DNA of 64,000 nucleotides from Cryptomeria japonica (GCF_030272615.1 NC_081406.1:244211218-244275217); one strand, 5' to 3'; positions 11,396 to 23,018 are shown, counted from the stretch's first letter. Program-made: numbers and translations. The notes: generated by a model not told the origin, from the sequence alone.

Positions 11396-12871
11396 TGATA
11401 GTTTTGATACTAATTGTTAAGTACAGATGCCAAGCTAACAAGATGAGAGGGAGGTGGGGGGGGGTGAATCATACAAACTTAAACTTCCATGAAATCAACA
11501 GATTCAACCTCGGTAGCTTTAACAGATATATGTAACCAAAACTGTAAAACATGCAAACTCATAAATAGATAACATCACAACACATTCAACACTAGATTTA
11601 ACGTGGAAACCCAAATAGGGAAAAACCACTGTGGGATTTCGGACCCACTAAGAAATATACTCTTCTACAGTATGCTCGGTTAAAAGCAAATCGTGTTAAA
11701 GATTACAAACACATTGCTAGATGTGACCCGGTTAAGGGATTTCCCTCAGATTTGTTAGGATCTTCACCTTGTTAGAAGTGACCTTGTTAAAGGGTTTCAA
11801 ACACTCAATCAGAATGTCACCTTGCTAGAGGATTTACAATTAAAACTATTAAGTCCACTCAGTTAAGAGATTTTCTGTTACTTACAAATAAACAACAGTA
11901 ATGAGTATGTCTGCAACTTTGCATCTAAAATGCTAAAGCAGATTCTTATTTGCTTAATACAATCTAGTCATAGGACTTATCTTGTCCCTCTGTTGGGCTC
12001 CTTACTCTGTTATTCAAACAGGTCTTCAAGCTTATGTGCTCGGTAATCACTATGTAGCATCCCTATGCTTACACTTGCCCGCATGCATTGTTTATCAACA
12101 ATTCCTTATTTATAAACAATTTGGTAACTGCTTAATCTCTTTGATCACATTTCCCATGATCAATCATAGTCATCAGATCTTCAATCTTGACTAGGTTCAA
12201 TGTATCCTTCGATCTAAAAATGTTTTACCTCGCCTTGGAACTTGCATACATTTCTTGGAACTTGTGCTAGGGTATTGCGGTTCAATCTGAGCTATAGATC
12301 TTCCTGCCAATCTTCCATTGCCATAGATCCTTAACAAACTTCATACATGTTGTATCAATCATTTAATCATATCCAGCTCATCAACTTCCATCATTAAATA
12401 ACGCATGTATACATCCAATGCATTCTGTTATTACTTGGTTGCAACTCGGTAAATACTAAACTTCACTTGGTAGACATTCCGCCTTCATTAACCAATAGCG
12501 ATAACCTTTGGGTTTACCGACTAGGTTCCTTGCTCGGTAACATAGTATAGTATTAACCTTACAAATAATAACTTATGTAGGATATGAAAACAATCTAAAC
12601 AACATGATCTCATCATTGTCTAACTCGGCAATAGCTGCCCAATGAATAACTTATTCCTCCCCTTATTCATCACATTCTTTTTGTGTCTTTTACCGACATC
12701 TTAATTCTCTTCAAAACATACTTCTTAAGATATGGCAACATCCTACTAAATCAGAAAATCAATTTCTTGACATCAATGACAAAATAATATTGTGAAGACA
12801 GTAAATTTCCTAAATCAGTTATATCCATAATTATCAACAACCTTCTCAACATCCTAATTGAAATGCCAACA
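11396..12871 (-). repeat. 3' LTR of element C
   Basis: 1476-bp direct repeat of the split right LTR. On the minus strand it starts TGTTGGCATTTC and ends CTATCA. It contains the TTTCCACGT motif often seen in plant copia LTRs (minus strand near 11604) and a G-rich run near its 3' end. Its outer edge abuts TTTAT. Confidence 0.9.
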
Positions 12872-12886
12872 ATCTCCCCCTTTGGC
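12872..12886 (-). promoter_or_regulatory. polypurine tract of C
   Basis: The minus strand reads GCCAAAGGGGGAGAT directly before the 3' LTR, a typical copia polypurine tract. Confidence 0.8.
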
Positions 12887-13247
12887 ATTGATGGCAAAAC
12901 CAATTGATTTGACCTAAAAGATTCGAATTCAGATTGTTGTGATTGTGATTGCTTAGATTGTTGAAATGCTCTCCCCCTGTCATTAGTCTTCTCCCCAATA
13001 CATTAGTCTTCTCCCCCTTTGACAACAATGCCAAAATAAACCTAATACATAATTTCTTCCCGTGTGAAGTAATTCCTTTGCTGTTCGATATCAACTCAGT
13101 CTTGGTTAGAGCATTTTATCTTCAATTCCTATTCCCTATTTTTGTTTCCTGTACACCTTTAGAAAACATCCTAAAGTGTGTAAATCAGCATCAACTCCTA
13201 AAAGATATTCTTTAAAGTCATCGAATTGATGCTTTCACCGAACTCGG
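12887..13247 (-). other. 3' untranslated interior of C
   Basis: Non-coding DNA between the RNase H stop and the polypurine tract. It holds T/C-rich tracts (CTCCCCC repeated near 12970-13015) that read as extra purine tracts on the coding strand. Confidence 0.5.
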
Positions 13248-14072
13248 TCAATGAGTAGAAGATAGAGGTAGGACCCCTAACTTACTTCTGAGATACTCAA
13301 AAGTGTCCCTTGGCAGTGGCTTGGTGAAAATATCTGCTATTTGTTCCTTTGAACTAACATACTCCAACACCACTTTCTTCTCTTGAGCTTCTTCTCTAAG
13401 ATAATGATATTTGATAGAGATGTGCTTTGTCTTAGAGTGCATAATAAGATTCTTTGAAATGTTAATGGCACTAGTATTATCATAGAATATAGTTATTGGC
13501 TCGGTAACTTTCTCATTTATGCCTTCCAACAGTTGTTTGATCCATGCTATATTGGTACAATTTAATGTTGCAGCAACATATCCAGCTTCTGCTGTTGACT
13601 GTGAAATACATCCTTGTTTCTTGCTAAGCCAACTCACTAGTCTTTCTCCTAAAAAGAAAGCTCCACCACTTGTGCTTTTCCTGTCATCTATGTTGCCTAC
13701 CCAATCAACATCAGTATAAAATTTTAAATCAAAGTCGTTTCCTTTCTGATATACTAAGCCATAATCCTCAGTACCTTTCAAGTATCTGAAAATTCTCTTG
13801 ATTGCTGTCATGTGTGTTTCCTTGGGATCTGCAGAAAATCTTGCAACTATACCTACTGCATGTGCTATGTCTGGCTTGTTGTGAACAACATATTGCAACT
13901 TTCCAATCATAGATTGGTAAAGTGTCTCATCAACAAATGCAGATTCATCATTCTTTGATAGTTTATAGTTGGTAGTCATAGGAGTACTTGCTGGTTTTGA
14001 ATCCTCCATTCCAAATTTCTTCAAGATTTTCTTTATGTACTTGGATTGAGTAATGAAAATATCATCTTTCAT
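13248..14072 (-). pseudogene. pol: copia polyprotein segment: C-terminal RT and RNase H
   Basis: Open segment of 274 codons. It holds the end of the reverse transcriptase (LQYVVHNKPDIAHAVGIVAR) and RNase H, which removes the RNA template. Visible are TDVDWVGNIDDRKSTSG and SKKQGCISQSTAEAGYVAAT; copia RNase H normally has AEAEY here, so the catalytic Glu is replaced by Gly. It ends with the typical ADIFTKPLPRDTFEYLRSKL. The segment is in frame with the RT segment upstream, separated by one TAG. Confidence 0.9.
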
Positions 14073-14081
14073 TTGCAGTAT

Positions 14082-14771
14082 CTATAGACCTATAAAATAC
14101 TCTATCTCACTAATTAATGACATCTCAAATTCTTTGCTCATTTCATTTCCAAAGTTCTTGCATAAAGAGTCATTTCCATACAAGATAATATCATCAACAA
14201 ATATGGCTGAGATCAGTATTCCATTTTCATCATTCTTCATGTACATATTGTTGTTTTCACTCGTCCTTATAAAACCAATCTTGATTAAATAAGAGTGCAA
14301 TATTTCATACCATGCTCTAGGTGCTTGTTTCAGACCATATAAAGCTTTGTTCAATTTACATACCTGATCTTTATTCTCTCCTTCAACAAATCCTTCAGGT
14401 TGTTCAATAAAAACTTCTTCTTCTAATATACCATTCAGAAATGCAGATTTGACATCCATTTGATATACTTTGAAATTCTTGTAAGCAACGTATGCCAACA
14501 ATGTTCTTACTCCTTCAAGTCTTGCCACAGGTGCAAAAGTCTCACCATAATCAATTCCCTCTTCTTGAGCATAACCTTTGCAAACTAGTCTTGCTTTATT
14601 TCGAATGACCTCACCTTTTTCATTCAACTTGTTTATGAAAATCCACTTTGTACCGATTACATTTTTGTCCTTTGGTCTTGGGACCAGTGTCCATGTGTCA
14701 TTCTTCTTGATTTGATTAATCTCTTCTGTCATTGCATTTATCCAATCTTCACTGTTAAATGCCTCTTTCAC
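14082..14771 (-). pseudogene. pol: copia polyprotein segment: reverse transcriptase
   Basis: Open segment of 229 codons from the RVT_2 family. Visible motifs are [52 protein letters not shown] and [13 protein letters not shown]. The catalytic box reads FVDD in [13 protein letters not shown]. It is separated from the RNase H segment by an in-frame TAG and from the integrase segment by an in-frame TAG near 14805. Confidence 0.92.
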
Positions 14772-14807
14772 TATCCATGGTTCAAATTCAGATATCAGGC
14801 ATGTGTT

Positions 14808-15786
14808 CTATCTTAGTTTATTCCTTGTCATCATTGGATCATTCTTATCTCCTATAATCTGACTTGATGCATGATCCCTTACATACTTGGCTAATACAAG
14901 CTCAGTAGACTCTATATGATCTTCTTCATCACTCGGTAACTGGATATTCTCTTCATTTCTTTCAGCAGTTTTCTCGATAGGACTTCTCGGTTGAACATAT
15001 ACAGATCCTTCATAATCTTCTAGTTCTTTGGAGTTTCCTTCATCATTTCTTTCTGCAAATTCATCAATTTTCACATTTGCACTTTCTACTATTTTCTTAG
15101 AGGATTTGATCAGACATTTAAATGCTTTGCTTCTAGAAGAATAACCAAGAAATGTTCCTTCTTCACTTTTCTGATCAAACTTACCATTTATGTCATCTTT
15201 GTGAACATAGCATCTACTTCCAAAGATTTTAAAATAACTTACATTAGGTTTCTTGTCATACCAGATTTCATATGGTGTCTTCAAGGTTCCTTTCTTCAGT
15301 TGTACTTGGTTCAGGGTATAAACTGCAGTGCTTATTACCTCTCTCCAAAATGTTTGAGGTACCTTCTTTTCTATCATCAAGGTTCTTGCACAATCCACAA
15401 TTGATCTATTTCTTCTCTCAGCAATTCCATTTTGTTGTGGAGTTCTCGGTCCAAAGACTTGTCTTTTTATACCATGATCATTGCAAGTTGAACTCATCAG
15501 AGGTGAACTCTCCTCCTCTATCAGATCTAAGACATTTCAGTTGTCTCCATGTTTCATTTTCAACTCTTGCCTTGTACCATTTAAACATTTGAAAAGCTTC
15601 TGATTTTTCTTTTAAAAACATTACTGACATCATCCTTGAGTAATCATCCACAAATAATATGAAGTACTTATCACCATAATAACTCTGGACTTTCATAGGA
15701 CCACAAAGATCAGTGTGCACAAGATCTAAAATTCCCTTAGAAGTGTAGGACTTACTTGTAAAGCTTGATCTTCTCATCTTACCCAT
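14808..15786 (-). pseudogene. pol: copia polyprotein segment: integrase, frameshifted
   Basis: Integrase core in two overlapping frames. The upstream part (15786-15478) has DLVHTDLCGPM and FVDDYSRMMSV, then LRSDRGGEFTSDEF. The downstream part (15497-14808) has FGPRTPQQNGIAERRNRSIV with the catalytic Glu. Together these give the D-D-E residues. The frame changes by one base near 15490. An acidic linker (DEEDHIESTELVLAKYVRDH) leads to RT. Confidence 0.9.
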
Positions 15787-15843
15787 CCGACATCCTCGAC
15801 ATATAGCATTCTCAGGTTTCTCAAGAATCGGTAGACCTCTTAC

Positions 15844-16803
15844 TCAGTGCTTCTTACTTATTTTGATCAGATTATCAAAATTTACATGACAAAACCTTTT
15901 ATGCCATAACCAGGTATCATCTATCTTTACATATAGACACTTATTCCGAGTTGAGTCAAGGTGAAATGTGTTACCTTTTGTTTGTGTCCCGATAGCTGCT
16001 AACTTCCCATGCTTGTCATGAACTTTGACAATTCCTTTCTGAAACTCCATTCGATATCCTCTCACTGGACATGGTGCATCATTACCAAATCTTACATAAC
16101 CATCATAATCTTCTAACATAACAAACTTGTGTTTATCACCTGTCATGTGATGTGAGCATCCACTATCTATGATCCAAGAATCATTAGTATTTATGTGAGA
16201 TATTAAAGCTTTTTCATCGTACCTTTCTTCATCTGATCCATCTTTGATAGCCACATAAACAACTTCCTCTGTATCAGTTTCATCTGATTTATCATCATTA
16301 GATTCCTCATCTGCTATTAGACATGTCATTTTATCTCTTCTTCTGAAGTCTCGGTGTTCTCTATAATGCTTATCTTTCTGTCTATCATCTCGGTAATTTC
16401 TCTTTTCACTGGATTCTTTGTCAGGACAATTAGAAGCCATATGTCCTATTCTATCATAGTTAAAACATTTCAAAGGCAACTTTCCTTTGTACTTACCTTT
16501 TCCTCTTGGTAGCCTTCTGGCTAATAGTGCTTCAAACTCTTCTTGCTTTCTGATTTCTTCATAAAGTTTGTGTACCTCCTCCATGTTTTTGCGAAATTTT
16601 TCACTTGATCCACTGTGATTCCCTTCAGAGTACTTATACTTTCTATCATTATAATCATCAGATTCATCAAGATGAAGAGAACTAAATGCAGACTCAATTT
16701 TATTTACCGAAGACCCACTGTTATCAAAGTTACATAACTCAAATGCATGTAGCTTACCAATAGTAGCATCCAAAGAAACTGACATATTAGGTACAAACCT
16801 CAA
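15844..16803 (-). pseudogene. gag-pol: copia polyprotein segment: Gag C-terminus, protease, pre-integrase
   Basis: Open segment of 319 codons. In order: a charged Gag region, a zinc knuckle near residue 113 (CFNYDRIGHMASNCP) whose second Cys is Tyr, a basic region, the aspartic protease active site WIIDSGCSHHMTGD near residue 212, and the GAG-pre-integrase motif LWHKRFCHVNFDNLI at the end. A TAA or TGA-type stop divides it from the integrase segment in the same frame. Confidence 0.9.
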
Positions 16804-16821
16804 TTCATTGATTGCAGAGAC

Positions 16822-17316
16822 TCAGATTGCATAAGTAGGTATAAGGGTTCTTAATAACTTACTTGTGACATCCTTCTCTTCAATGGTTCCTCCTGCTCCT
16901 TTGATTTGATTGACAATCTCTTTTAACCTTGTACTGTACTGGGTTATGTTCTCACCTTCATTCATTCTCATAGATTCAAGTTGTCCTCTTAGACTGTTCA
17001 CTTTTGCTCTTTGAACATGTTCACCACCACCATACATAGATATGAGCTTGTCCCACATTGCCTTGGCATCATTGCAGCCTTCTAGATCATTAAACTCTGA
17101 GTCGGTCAATGCAAATGTTATTTCAATAATTGCTTGAATATGTTCTTGCTTTGCCTTTATCTCTTCCATTGTCAATGGATAGGTGCTAGGTGTAATGAAA
17201 TCATTCTCTAGATAATATACAACATATTCTCCAACTCCTAATAGGTGCAGCTTCATCCTTTTCTGCCATGTAGAGAAACTTGACTTATTCAGCTTTCGTG
17301 CATCCCTCTTATACAT
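16822..17316 (-). pseudogene. gag: copia polyprotein segment: Gag N-terminus
   Basis: Open segment of 164 codons starting MYKRDARKLNKSSFSTWQKR. It matches copia Gag of the UBN2 type: ALTDSEFNDLEGCNDAKAMW, YGGGEHVQRAKVNSLRGQLE and GENITQYSTRLKEIVNQI. It lies about 50 bp downstream of the primer site and is in frame with the next segment, separated by one stop near 16,820. Confidence 0.9.
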
Positions 17317-17366
17317 CTTTGGATCTTTTCCTCAAGTACCTTTAAACTTTTCTTCCGGAGTCCAAA

Positions 17367-17378
17367 GCTCTGATACCA
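17367..17378 (-). promoter_or_regulatory. primer-binding site of C (tRNA-iMet)
   Basis: The minus strand reads TGGTATCAGAGC, the standard plant copia site for initiator tRNA-Met, two bases inside the 5' LTR. Confidence 0.9.
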
Positions 17379-17380
17379 AT

Positions 17381-17602
17381 TGATAGTTCTGATACTAATT
17401 GTTAAGTACAGATGCCAAGCTAACAAGATGAGAGGGGGGGGGGGAGTAAATCATACAAACTTAAACTTCCATGAAATCAATAGATTCAACCTCAGTAGCT
17501 TTAACAGATATATGTAACCAAAAATGTAAAACATGCAAACTCATAAACAGATAACATCACAACACATTCAACACCAGATTTAACGTGGAAACCCAAATAG
17601 GG
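17381..17602 (-). repeat. 5' LTR of C, part next to the coding region
   Basis: Matches 11396-11620 of the 3' LTR. It is interrupted at TAGGG (17598-17602) by element B and resumes at 30281. Confidence 0.9.
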
Positions 17603-17970
17603 TGTAACGTCATAAATTGTACGCACTTGCTAAAGCAGTACAATTTCACACCTAGTTTAGCACCCGCCTTGGCGCAGTTTGCATTTTGCATTGCATTTCC
17701 CCTTTAGCACTTAATTAATCAAATTAATTAGGTCTAAAGGTTCTTTTTCATCATCTTCCACATCATAAAGTCGGGCCCTTTTCATTAAAGTGTGCCCCTT
17801 TCATTCTATTCCTCCAATGCATCACTTAATCAAAAACCCTAATTAGGTCCTATTCTGAGCTTGGGGGGTTGATTTCGGGGGTCAAAACATCTCGAAATCG
17901 CCTGTAACTTCGGGATTTGCTCTAAAATCATCATATCCGACGGCCCTGAAAATTTGGTGAAAAGTTGTCA

Positions 17971-18000
17971 GGACCATGGCGCCCGGAGTGCACACAGTCC
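17971..18000. repeat. type I hairpin, 5' LTR of B
   Basis: GGACCATGGCGCCCGGAGTG followed by CACACAGTCC. It is followed by TTTTTCCCGAAATTTTAG, like the text after the leader hairpins of element A. Confidence 0.7.
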
Positions 18001-18740
18001 CGGAAATTTTTCCCGAAATTTTAGGAGTGCGATCCAATCATAAAATAAGGCTTAACCCCAATAAATTGGTGGGAGATTCAATCTCTAGGTCGGTCAAAAG
18101 TTGGAATTAAGACCTAGGGTTTCATACGTAAGAGCTCTCTTTCTTCATTTGAAGGGATCCGAATTTTGTTTTCAGGAACCTCATATGCAGTGAAAGAACA
18201 GATCTTTGAAGACTTCAGCAACATTCAACATTCATCCTCTAAGCATTCATCAAATCCATTCATCCACTTAGGGCTTTGAAGGCATTGAAGAGCAATAAGG
18301 GATCACCGACTGAAGATTGGCTTGTACCCCTCCCTTGGGGTTGGGTATGATTTCATGTTGTTTTCATGTCTTTACATAAGCCTCATTATGTCACTTGCAT
18401 TCATGCTTTAGATCACTTTGCATCTTGATTTGGAGCATTTACATTGTCATCTACAAGCAATTAGGGTTTACTTTCTAGGTTGCTCTAGTTTGCTTACTTG
18501 CATTTTAGGATCTTGCACACACACAAGGTCTGCACACACATTACTTTTACAATACAACTTGGCTATTCATGGAGGTGGAAATCACCAAAGCGGGGGTTTG
18601 ACTAAGGCAAAACCCTATATAGCTACCCAAAACACCTTTTTAGATATAAGTGCAGATTTCGGGATTCAGACGACGCCATAAGTTGCAGATCCGAAAGAAG
18701 CAGACGGAGACCGAACCCTATATCAAGTTTCAGCACAAAA

Positions 18741-18811
18741 GACCAGGACAGGGGTGCTAGGCACCCTAGTCCTGCCAGGACAGGGGCGCTGGGCGCCCTG
18801 GTCCCCCTGTC
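18741..18811. repeat. type II tandem hairpins, 5' LTR of B
   Basis: Two units of about 32-35 bp, each AGGACAGGGGYGCT followed by GGGCGCCCTGGTCC or a variant. Each unit is a near-palindrome (GGGCGC/GCGCCC), and the outer bases GACCAGG and CCTGGTC also pair. Confidence 0.68.
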
Positions 18812-19247
18812 AGATAGCAAGTTTTGGCAGTTCGGACAGTTTTCCAGGTTGCAAAACAGCAGTTTCAGGTGCAGTTTCAAGAATAGAATCAGGACAGTGG
18901 CGCCCGTGCCCCCGTCCCGAACATTTCCACTCAGATTTTGACTCCGGGTATGCATTTGCATTCTTGTCTTATCTTTGTGTTTACAGCTTTCCATAGTTTA
19001 AGTTCAATTCTGCAATCTTGTTATTAGTTCATACTTGCACTTTGGGGTTAGGGATTGAACTTGCATCATTTATCTTTCAATTACAACAAAGGAATAGAAA
19101 CCCTAATAGGTAGCCCGTGGATCTCTCTTTCACAAAAAGAAGTAGCCAATTGTGTGATACCTCTAGGCTCTTTCGTATTCCTCAATGTGTGTCAAAAGGT
19201 AGGATTAGGACATGTTAACCTAGTCTCGCTTTTTCCCCTACACATTT

Positions 19248-19265
19248 TGGTGAACCCGACGTGAA
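19248..19265 (+). promoter_or_regulatory. primer-binding site of B (tRNA-Trp)
   Basis: TGGTGAACCCGACGTGAA begins three bases after the 5' LTR. All 18 bases complement the 3' end of plant tRNA-Trp (with CCA) as I recall its sequence. Element A has the first 12 of these bases at the equivalent place. Confidence 0.75.
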
Positions 19266-19377
19266 ATGAATTATTGCTTTCTCTTGCATTGCATTGGTTA
19301 GATCTAGATCTAGATTTAGTGTGTTTCTTTGTTTCTTTGTGTTGTGTGTTTAAATTCTATGCAACTTTTATTTCAAA

Positions 19378-22300
19378 ATGTCAGATTTCTATTTGCAAGA
19401 TGTTCATGTTTATGATGATGTATGCAATTATGTTGATTATGAGTATAGCCAAGATGAATTAGATGAAGCTTTAGATGAGTTTTTGAATCCTAAAGAGGCC
19501 AAACCTTCATTTTACCAAAAACTCATAAACCTTGTTACTATGCCATTTCGTTGTGATGAGAAAGATAAGTCGAATGATTCCTCTCAAGGGTACATTCCTA
19601 TCAACTCTTCCACTGAATCTAGTAACATGGTTGTTTTCAATAATCCCCTCTATGAGGAAATGTCTCCTTTTGAGTCAAACGATAAACCTTTTAATAGATA
19701 TGATCATGCTTTGTTGGATGATGCTCTTGATGACTTTGTGGCTTTATCGAAATCTCTAAACAAGAACAAAACTTCTATATTAGTTAACATGATAAACCTG
19801 AATGAGCATAATAAGCCTCTCTTTGAATTCCAAGGTGCTTGTCCTTCTCCCACCTTTCAAGTTCCTAAATCACCTCTCCTTACTATCCAAGGGGGGTATG
19901 ATTCCTTTCTTACTCCAAATAAACCTATCATCACTGTGCAAGGAAGAAAACCTATAAGTCCTTATAGTTATGCCAAGCGATTAACAAGAGAGAGTTATCA
20001 TGCGGTTGCCCATACTTATCATACTAGAAATAATAGGCAGCCTAATCCTCCTCCTGTAACTCCGGTTTCTCTTCCTAATCCTCAACCAACTCTTCTGCAA
20101 GCTCCGCGTATTTCACAAGTTCTTGGCAAGGAATATGATCTCATAGAACAACTTAAAGCTACCCCTGCTAAGATATCCCTTTGGGATTTGATTCAAACTT
20201 CTTCTGCTCATCACAGAATGTTACAAGATGCTTTGAAAGATTTGAATGTTCCTCCACCGAATACATCTAGTAATATAGTGTCTTTGGTTAACTCTGTGAT
20301 GAATCCTAAAGCTCATATTGTGTTTACTCAAGATGAGTTGCCTATTAGTGAAATTCAACATCAATATGATCCCTTGATGATTGTGGTTATCATAAATGAC
20401 ACTGCTATAAGACGAACACTAGTAGATAATGGCTCTGGTCTTAATGTGTGTAGCATTAATCTCTTGCATAAGATGAATGTGAATACATCCCTAATTGAGC
20501 CTGACTCTCGTCCTATTCTAGGCTTTGACAATGTGGCTAAGACTTCATTAGGTATTATCACCTTACCCCTCATAGTGGGGCCTGTTACTTTGCCTACTCC
20601 TATCCATGTTATGTCGGGAAATCTAACATACAACTTGCTATTAGGGAGACCTTGGATTCATAGTGTGCAAGTTGTCCCCTCCACATTGCATAGACAAGTT
20701 AAATTTATCTATAACAATAAGACATATACCTTGATAGGTGATACTAATTTCCAAGCTTGTTTACAAACATCTACTTCCAAAGGGGGTTCTTCTAAGCCTT
20801 CCTCGTTTGGTGATGACTCTTTAAACAAGATAACTATCGATGAATCCTCTCTCTCTGATGATCAAAATTCTTTGGATGAGTCTGGAGCTCCTGAAGAAGA
20901 TTCTTCTCGACTTGAATCTACACATAAGAAGGATTTTGATCCTGAGAAGGTTCTCGCAGAAGATGATTGGGGATCTCTTGATTTTAATCCCACCTTTGTA
21001 GGTGAATATAAGGTTCCTTCTAGAGAGCTTAAAGTTGAAAAGAAGGAAGAAGCTAAAAATCAATCAATCTTACCTGAACCTATGAGCAATAATTTCGTGG
21101 CCACTACTCAAACTTCTTCTCCTCACACCTCTAATTTTGAAGAGCTTGATTCTTTGTCTTATGAAAAACCACCTTCTCTTTCTGAAATGGCTGATCGTTA
21201 TGGTCGTGGTTTTCATATTCTAGCTAAGCATGGGTATCATGGAAATGGCTGTGGCACTCACGAACAAGGAATAAAGGTTCCTCTAGAGAATAACCTTTAT
21301 GATATGATCTTTGGACTTGGTTATAATCCCTACAAGCGCACTAAAGCTTCTAAGAGACCCTGTATTAGCGTTAATGTCATTTCTACATCTCTACCAATGC
21401 AACACCCTGAGTATATTGATGGGGATCCTTCGTGTGCCTGTGCTTTGGATGTCTTTCCTACCGATGATGCTTTAGCTGAGTTTTTAGGAGCATATGATAC
21501 TCTTCCTCATTATCATCACAATAGGGGATTCCCTTATTGCTTGAACACTGAAGCCTATTTTGGAAAAGAGACCGATAACGATGAGATTGTGAAAGAATTT
21601 CCTCAGTTAAAGGATACTCCTCAACAAAGTAATCTTCTTATGAGTGACACCATTGATGTTAAGATGGATCCTTGTAATGAAGAAAAAGTTATTAGAATTG
21701 GAAAATGTTTGGATGAAGAAGAACAAAAACAATATGCAGATTTATTGCAGGAATTCCCCAAGATCTTTGCTTGGACATATTCTGACATGCCTGGTATAGA
21801 TCCTAAGATTGTTACTCATAATATTGTCTTAGTTCCCGATACTAAGCCTGTGAAACAAAAGATTCAAAAAATGAATCCTAAGGTAGCTTTGCTTGTTAAG
21901 GCTGAGATTGAAAAATTATTGGAGGCTGGATTTATCTGCCCTATTGATTATTCCCCATGGATTTCAAATATTGTCGCTGTGGCTAAATCAGATAATAAAA
22001 TAAGAATGTGTACTGACTTTCAAGATTTAAATAAAGCTTCTTTGAAAGATGATTTTCCCCTCCCAAACATTGACATGATAGTTGATTCTATAGCAGGACA
22101 TGCTTTGTTATCCTTCATGGATGGTTTTTTAGGATACAATCAAATTTTCATTAACCCTCAAGATCAATTCAAAACTGCTTTCACCACTCCTTGGGGTACG
22201 TTTTGTTGGGTAATGATGCCTTTCAGACTTAAAAATGCCGGCGCAACTTATCAACGAGCGATGACCCTTATCTTTCATGATTACATGCATAAGATTTTAG

Positions 22301-23007
22301 AAGATTATGTTGATGATATTTTAGCCAAATCCATTCTTCGTATAGATCATATTAAGATCCTTCGTCAAATCTTTGAAAGAATTTGTAAATATCAAATGCG
22401 TTTGAATCCCCAAAAATGTGTCTTTGGTGTGGATAGTGGAAAACTATTAGGATTCATAGTTTCGCATCATGGGATTGAGGTGGATACTAAGAAAATAGAT
22501 GCTATTGTCAACATGCCACCTCCTAGAAATGTGTCTCAACTCAAAAGCTTACAAGGAAAGATTCAAGCTATTCGTAGGTTCGTATTTCAACTTGCAGATC
22601 GTACTTTTCCTTTTACTCAACTTCTCAAAAAGAATATCACCTTTGAATGGAATGAAGATTGTCAGCAAGCATTTGAAGATTTAAAGGTATATTTGGCTAA
22701 TCCTCCTATCCTTCAACCCGCCGAACCTTCTAAGCCCTTTCTTCTTTATATAGCTGCTTCCTCTCATGCTCTCGCAGCATTACTGGCACAACATGATAAA
22801 GATGGTAAGGAGTGTCCGGTTTATTATATAATTCATACCTTACTCGATTATGAGACCCGATATTCTACGATAGAAAGACAATGCTTGGCCTTGGTGTTTG
22901 CGACTCAGAAATTGAGACATTATCTTTTAAATTCGGAAGTCCACGTCATGGTAAAGTTTGATCCTTTGAAGCATCTTTCTCTAAAATTGATTTATCAGGG
23001 CGCCTAG
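19378..23007 (+). CDS. pol: protease-G-patch-RT-RNase H polyprotein of element B
   Basis: Opens 112 bp after the primer site at MSDFYLQDVHVYDD; 1209 codons. Residues 1-300 are acidic and low-complexity and show no Gag core and no Cys-His knuckle. A retropepsin-like domain lies at about 330-430 (RRTLVDNGSGLNVCS, later LLLGRPWIHS) with the active site reading DNG. A G-patch follows at about 600-655 (RYGRGFHILAKHGYHGNGCG). Reverse transcriptase spans about 780-1020, with the catalytic YVDD at about 977-980 in EDYVDDILAKS. Gypsy-type RNase H starts near 1100 (LLYIAASSHALAALLAQHD, YSTIERQCLALVFATQKLRH). The frame is lost near 22975 by one base and stops 11 bp before the next frame. Apart from that, no stop breaks the pol of B. 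Confidence 0.93.
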   Translation: MSDFYLQDVHVYDDVCNYVDYEYSQDELDEALDEFLNPKEAKPSFYQKLINLVTMPFRCDEKDKSNDSSQGYIPINSSTESSNMVVFNNPLYEEMSPFESNDKPFNRYDHALLDDALDDFVALSKSLNKNKTSILVNMINLNEHNKPLFEFQGACPSPTFQVPKSPLLTIQGGYDSFLTPNKPIITVQGRKPISPYSYAKRLTRESYHAVAHTYHTRNNRQPNPPPVTPVSLPNPQPTLLQAPRISQVLGKEYDLIEQLKATPAKISLWDLIQTSSAHHRMLQDALKDLNVPPPNTSSNIVSLVNSVMNPKAHIVFTQDELPISEIQHQYDPLMIVVIINDTAIRRTLVDNGSGLNVCSINLLHKMNVNTSLIEPDSRPILGFDNVAKTSLGIITLPLIVGPVTLPTPIHVMSGNLTYNLLLGRPWIHSVQVVPSTLHRQVKFIYNNKTYTLIGDTNFQACLQTSTSKGGSSKPSSFGDDSLNKITIDESSLSDDQNSLDESGAPEEDSSRLESTHKKDFDPEKVLAEDDWGSLDFNPTFVGEYKVPSRELKVEKKEEAKNQSILPEPMSNNFVATTQTSSPHTSNFEELDSLSYEKPPSLSEMADRYGRGFHILAKHGYHGNGCGTHEQGIKVPLENNLYDMIFGLGYNPYKRTKASKRPCISVNVISTSLPMQHPEYIDGDPSCACALDVFPTDDALAEFLGAYDTLPHYHHNRGFPYCLNTEAYFGKETDNDEIVKEFPQLKDTPQQSNLLMSDTIDVKMDPCNEEKVIRIGKCLDEEEQKQYADLLQEFPKIFAWTYSDMPGIDPKIVTHNIVLVPDTKPVKQKIQKMNPKVALLVKAEIEKLLEAGFICPIDYSPWISNIVAVAKSDNKIRMCTDFQDLNKASLKDDFPLPNIDMIVDSIAGHALLSFMDGFLGYNQIFINPQDQFKTAFTTPWGTFCWVMMPFRLKNAGATYQRAMTLIFHDYMHKILEDYVDDILAKSILRIDHIKILRQIFERICKYQMRLNPQKCVFGVDSGKLLGFIVSHHGIEVDTKKIDAIVNMPPPRNVSQLKSLQGKIQAIRRFVFQLADRTFPFTQLLKKNITFEWNEDCQQAFEDLKVYLANPPILQPAEPSKPFLLYIAASSHALAALLAQHDKDGKECPVYYIIHTLLDYETRYSTIERQCLALVFATQKLRHYLLNSEVHVMVKFDPLKHLSLKLIYQGA

Positions 23008-23018
23008 CTAAGTGGGTT

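Larger units (their letters stand above)
17603..19244 (+). repeat. 5' LTR of element B
   Basis: 1642-bp direct repeat. It contains the type I hairpin (17971-18000), a GGGGTTTGACTAAGGC box near 18593, a TATATAG near 18616, two tandem type II hairpin units (18741-18811) and a further GGCGCC element near 18898. Confidence 0.94.

Noticed and set aside
18623-18996. Open frames on both strands in the LTR of B
   Set aside because: They lie in GC-rich hairpin sequence, differ between the two LTRs and have no family features.
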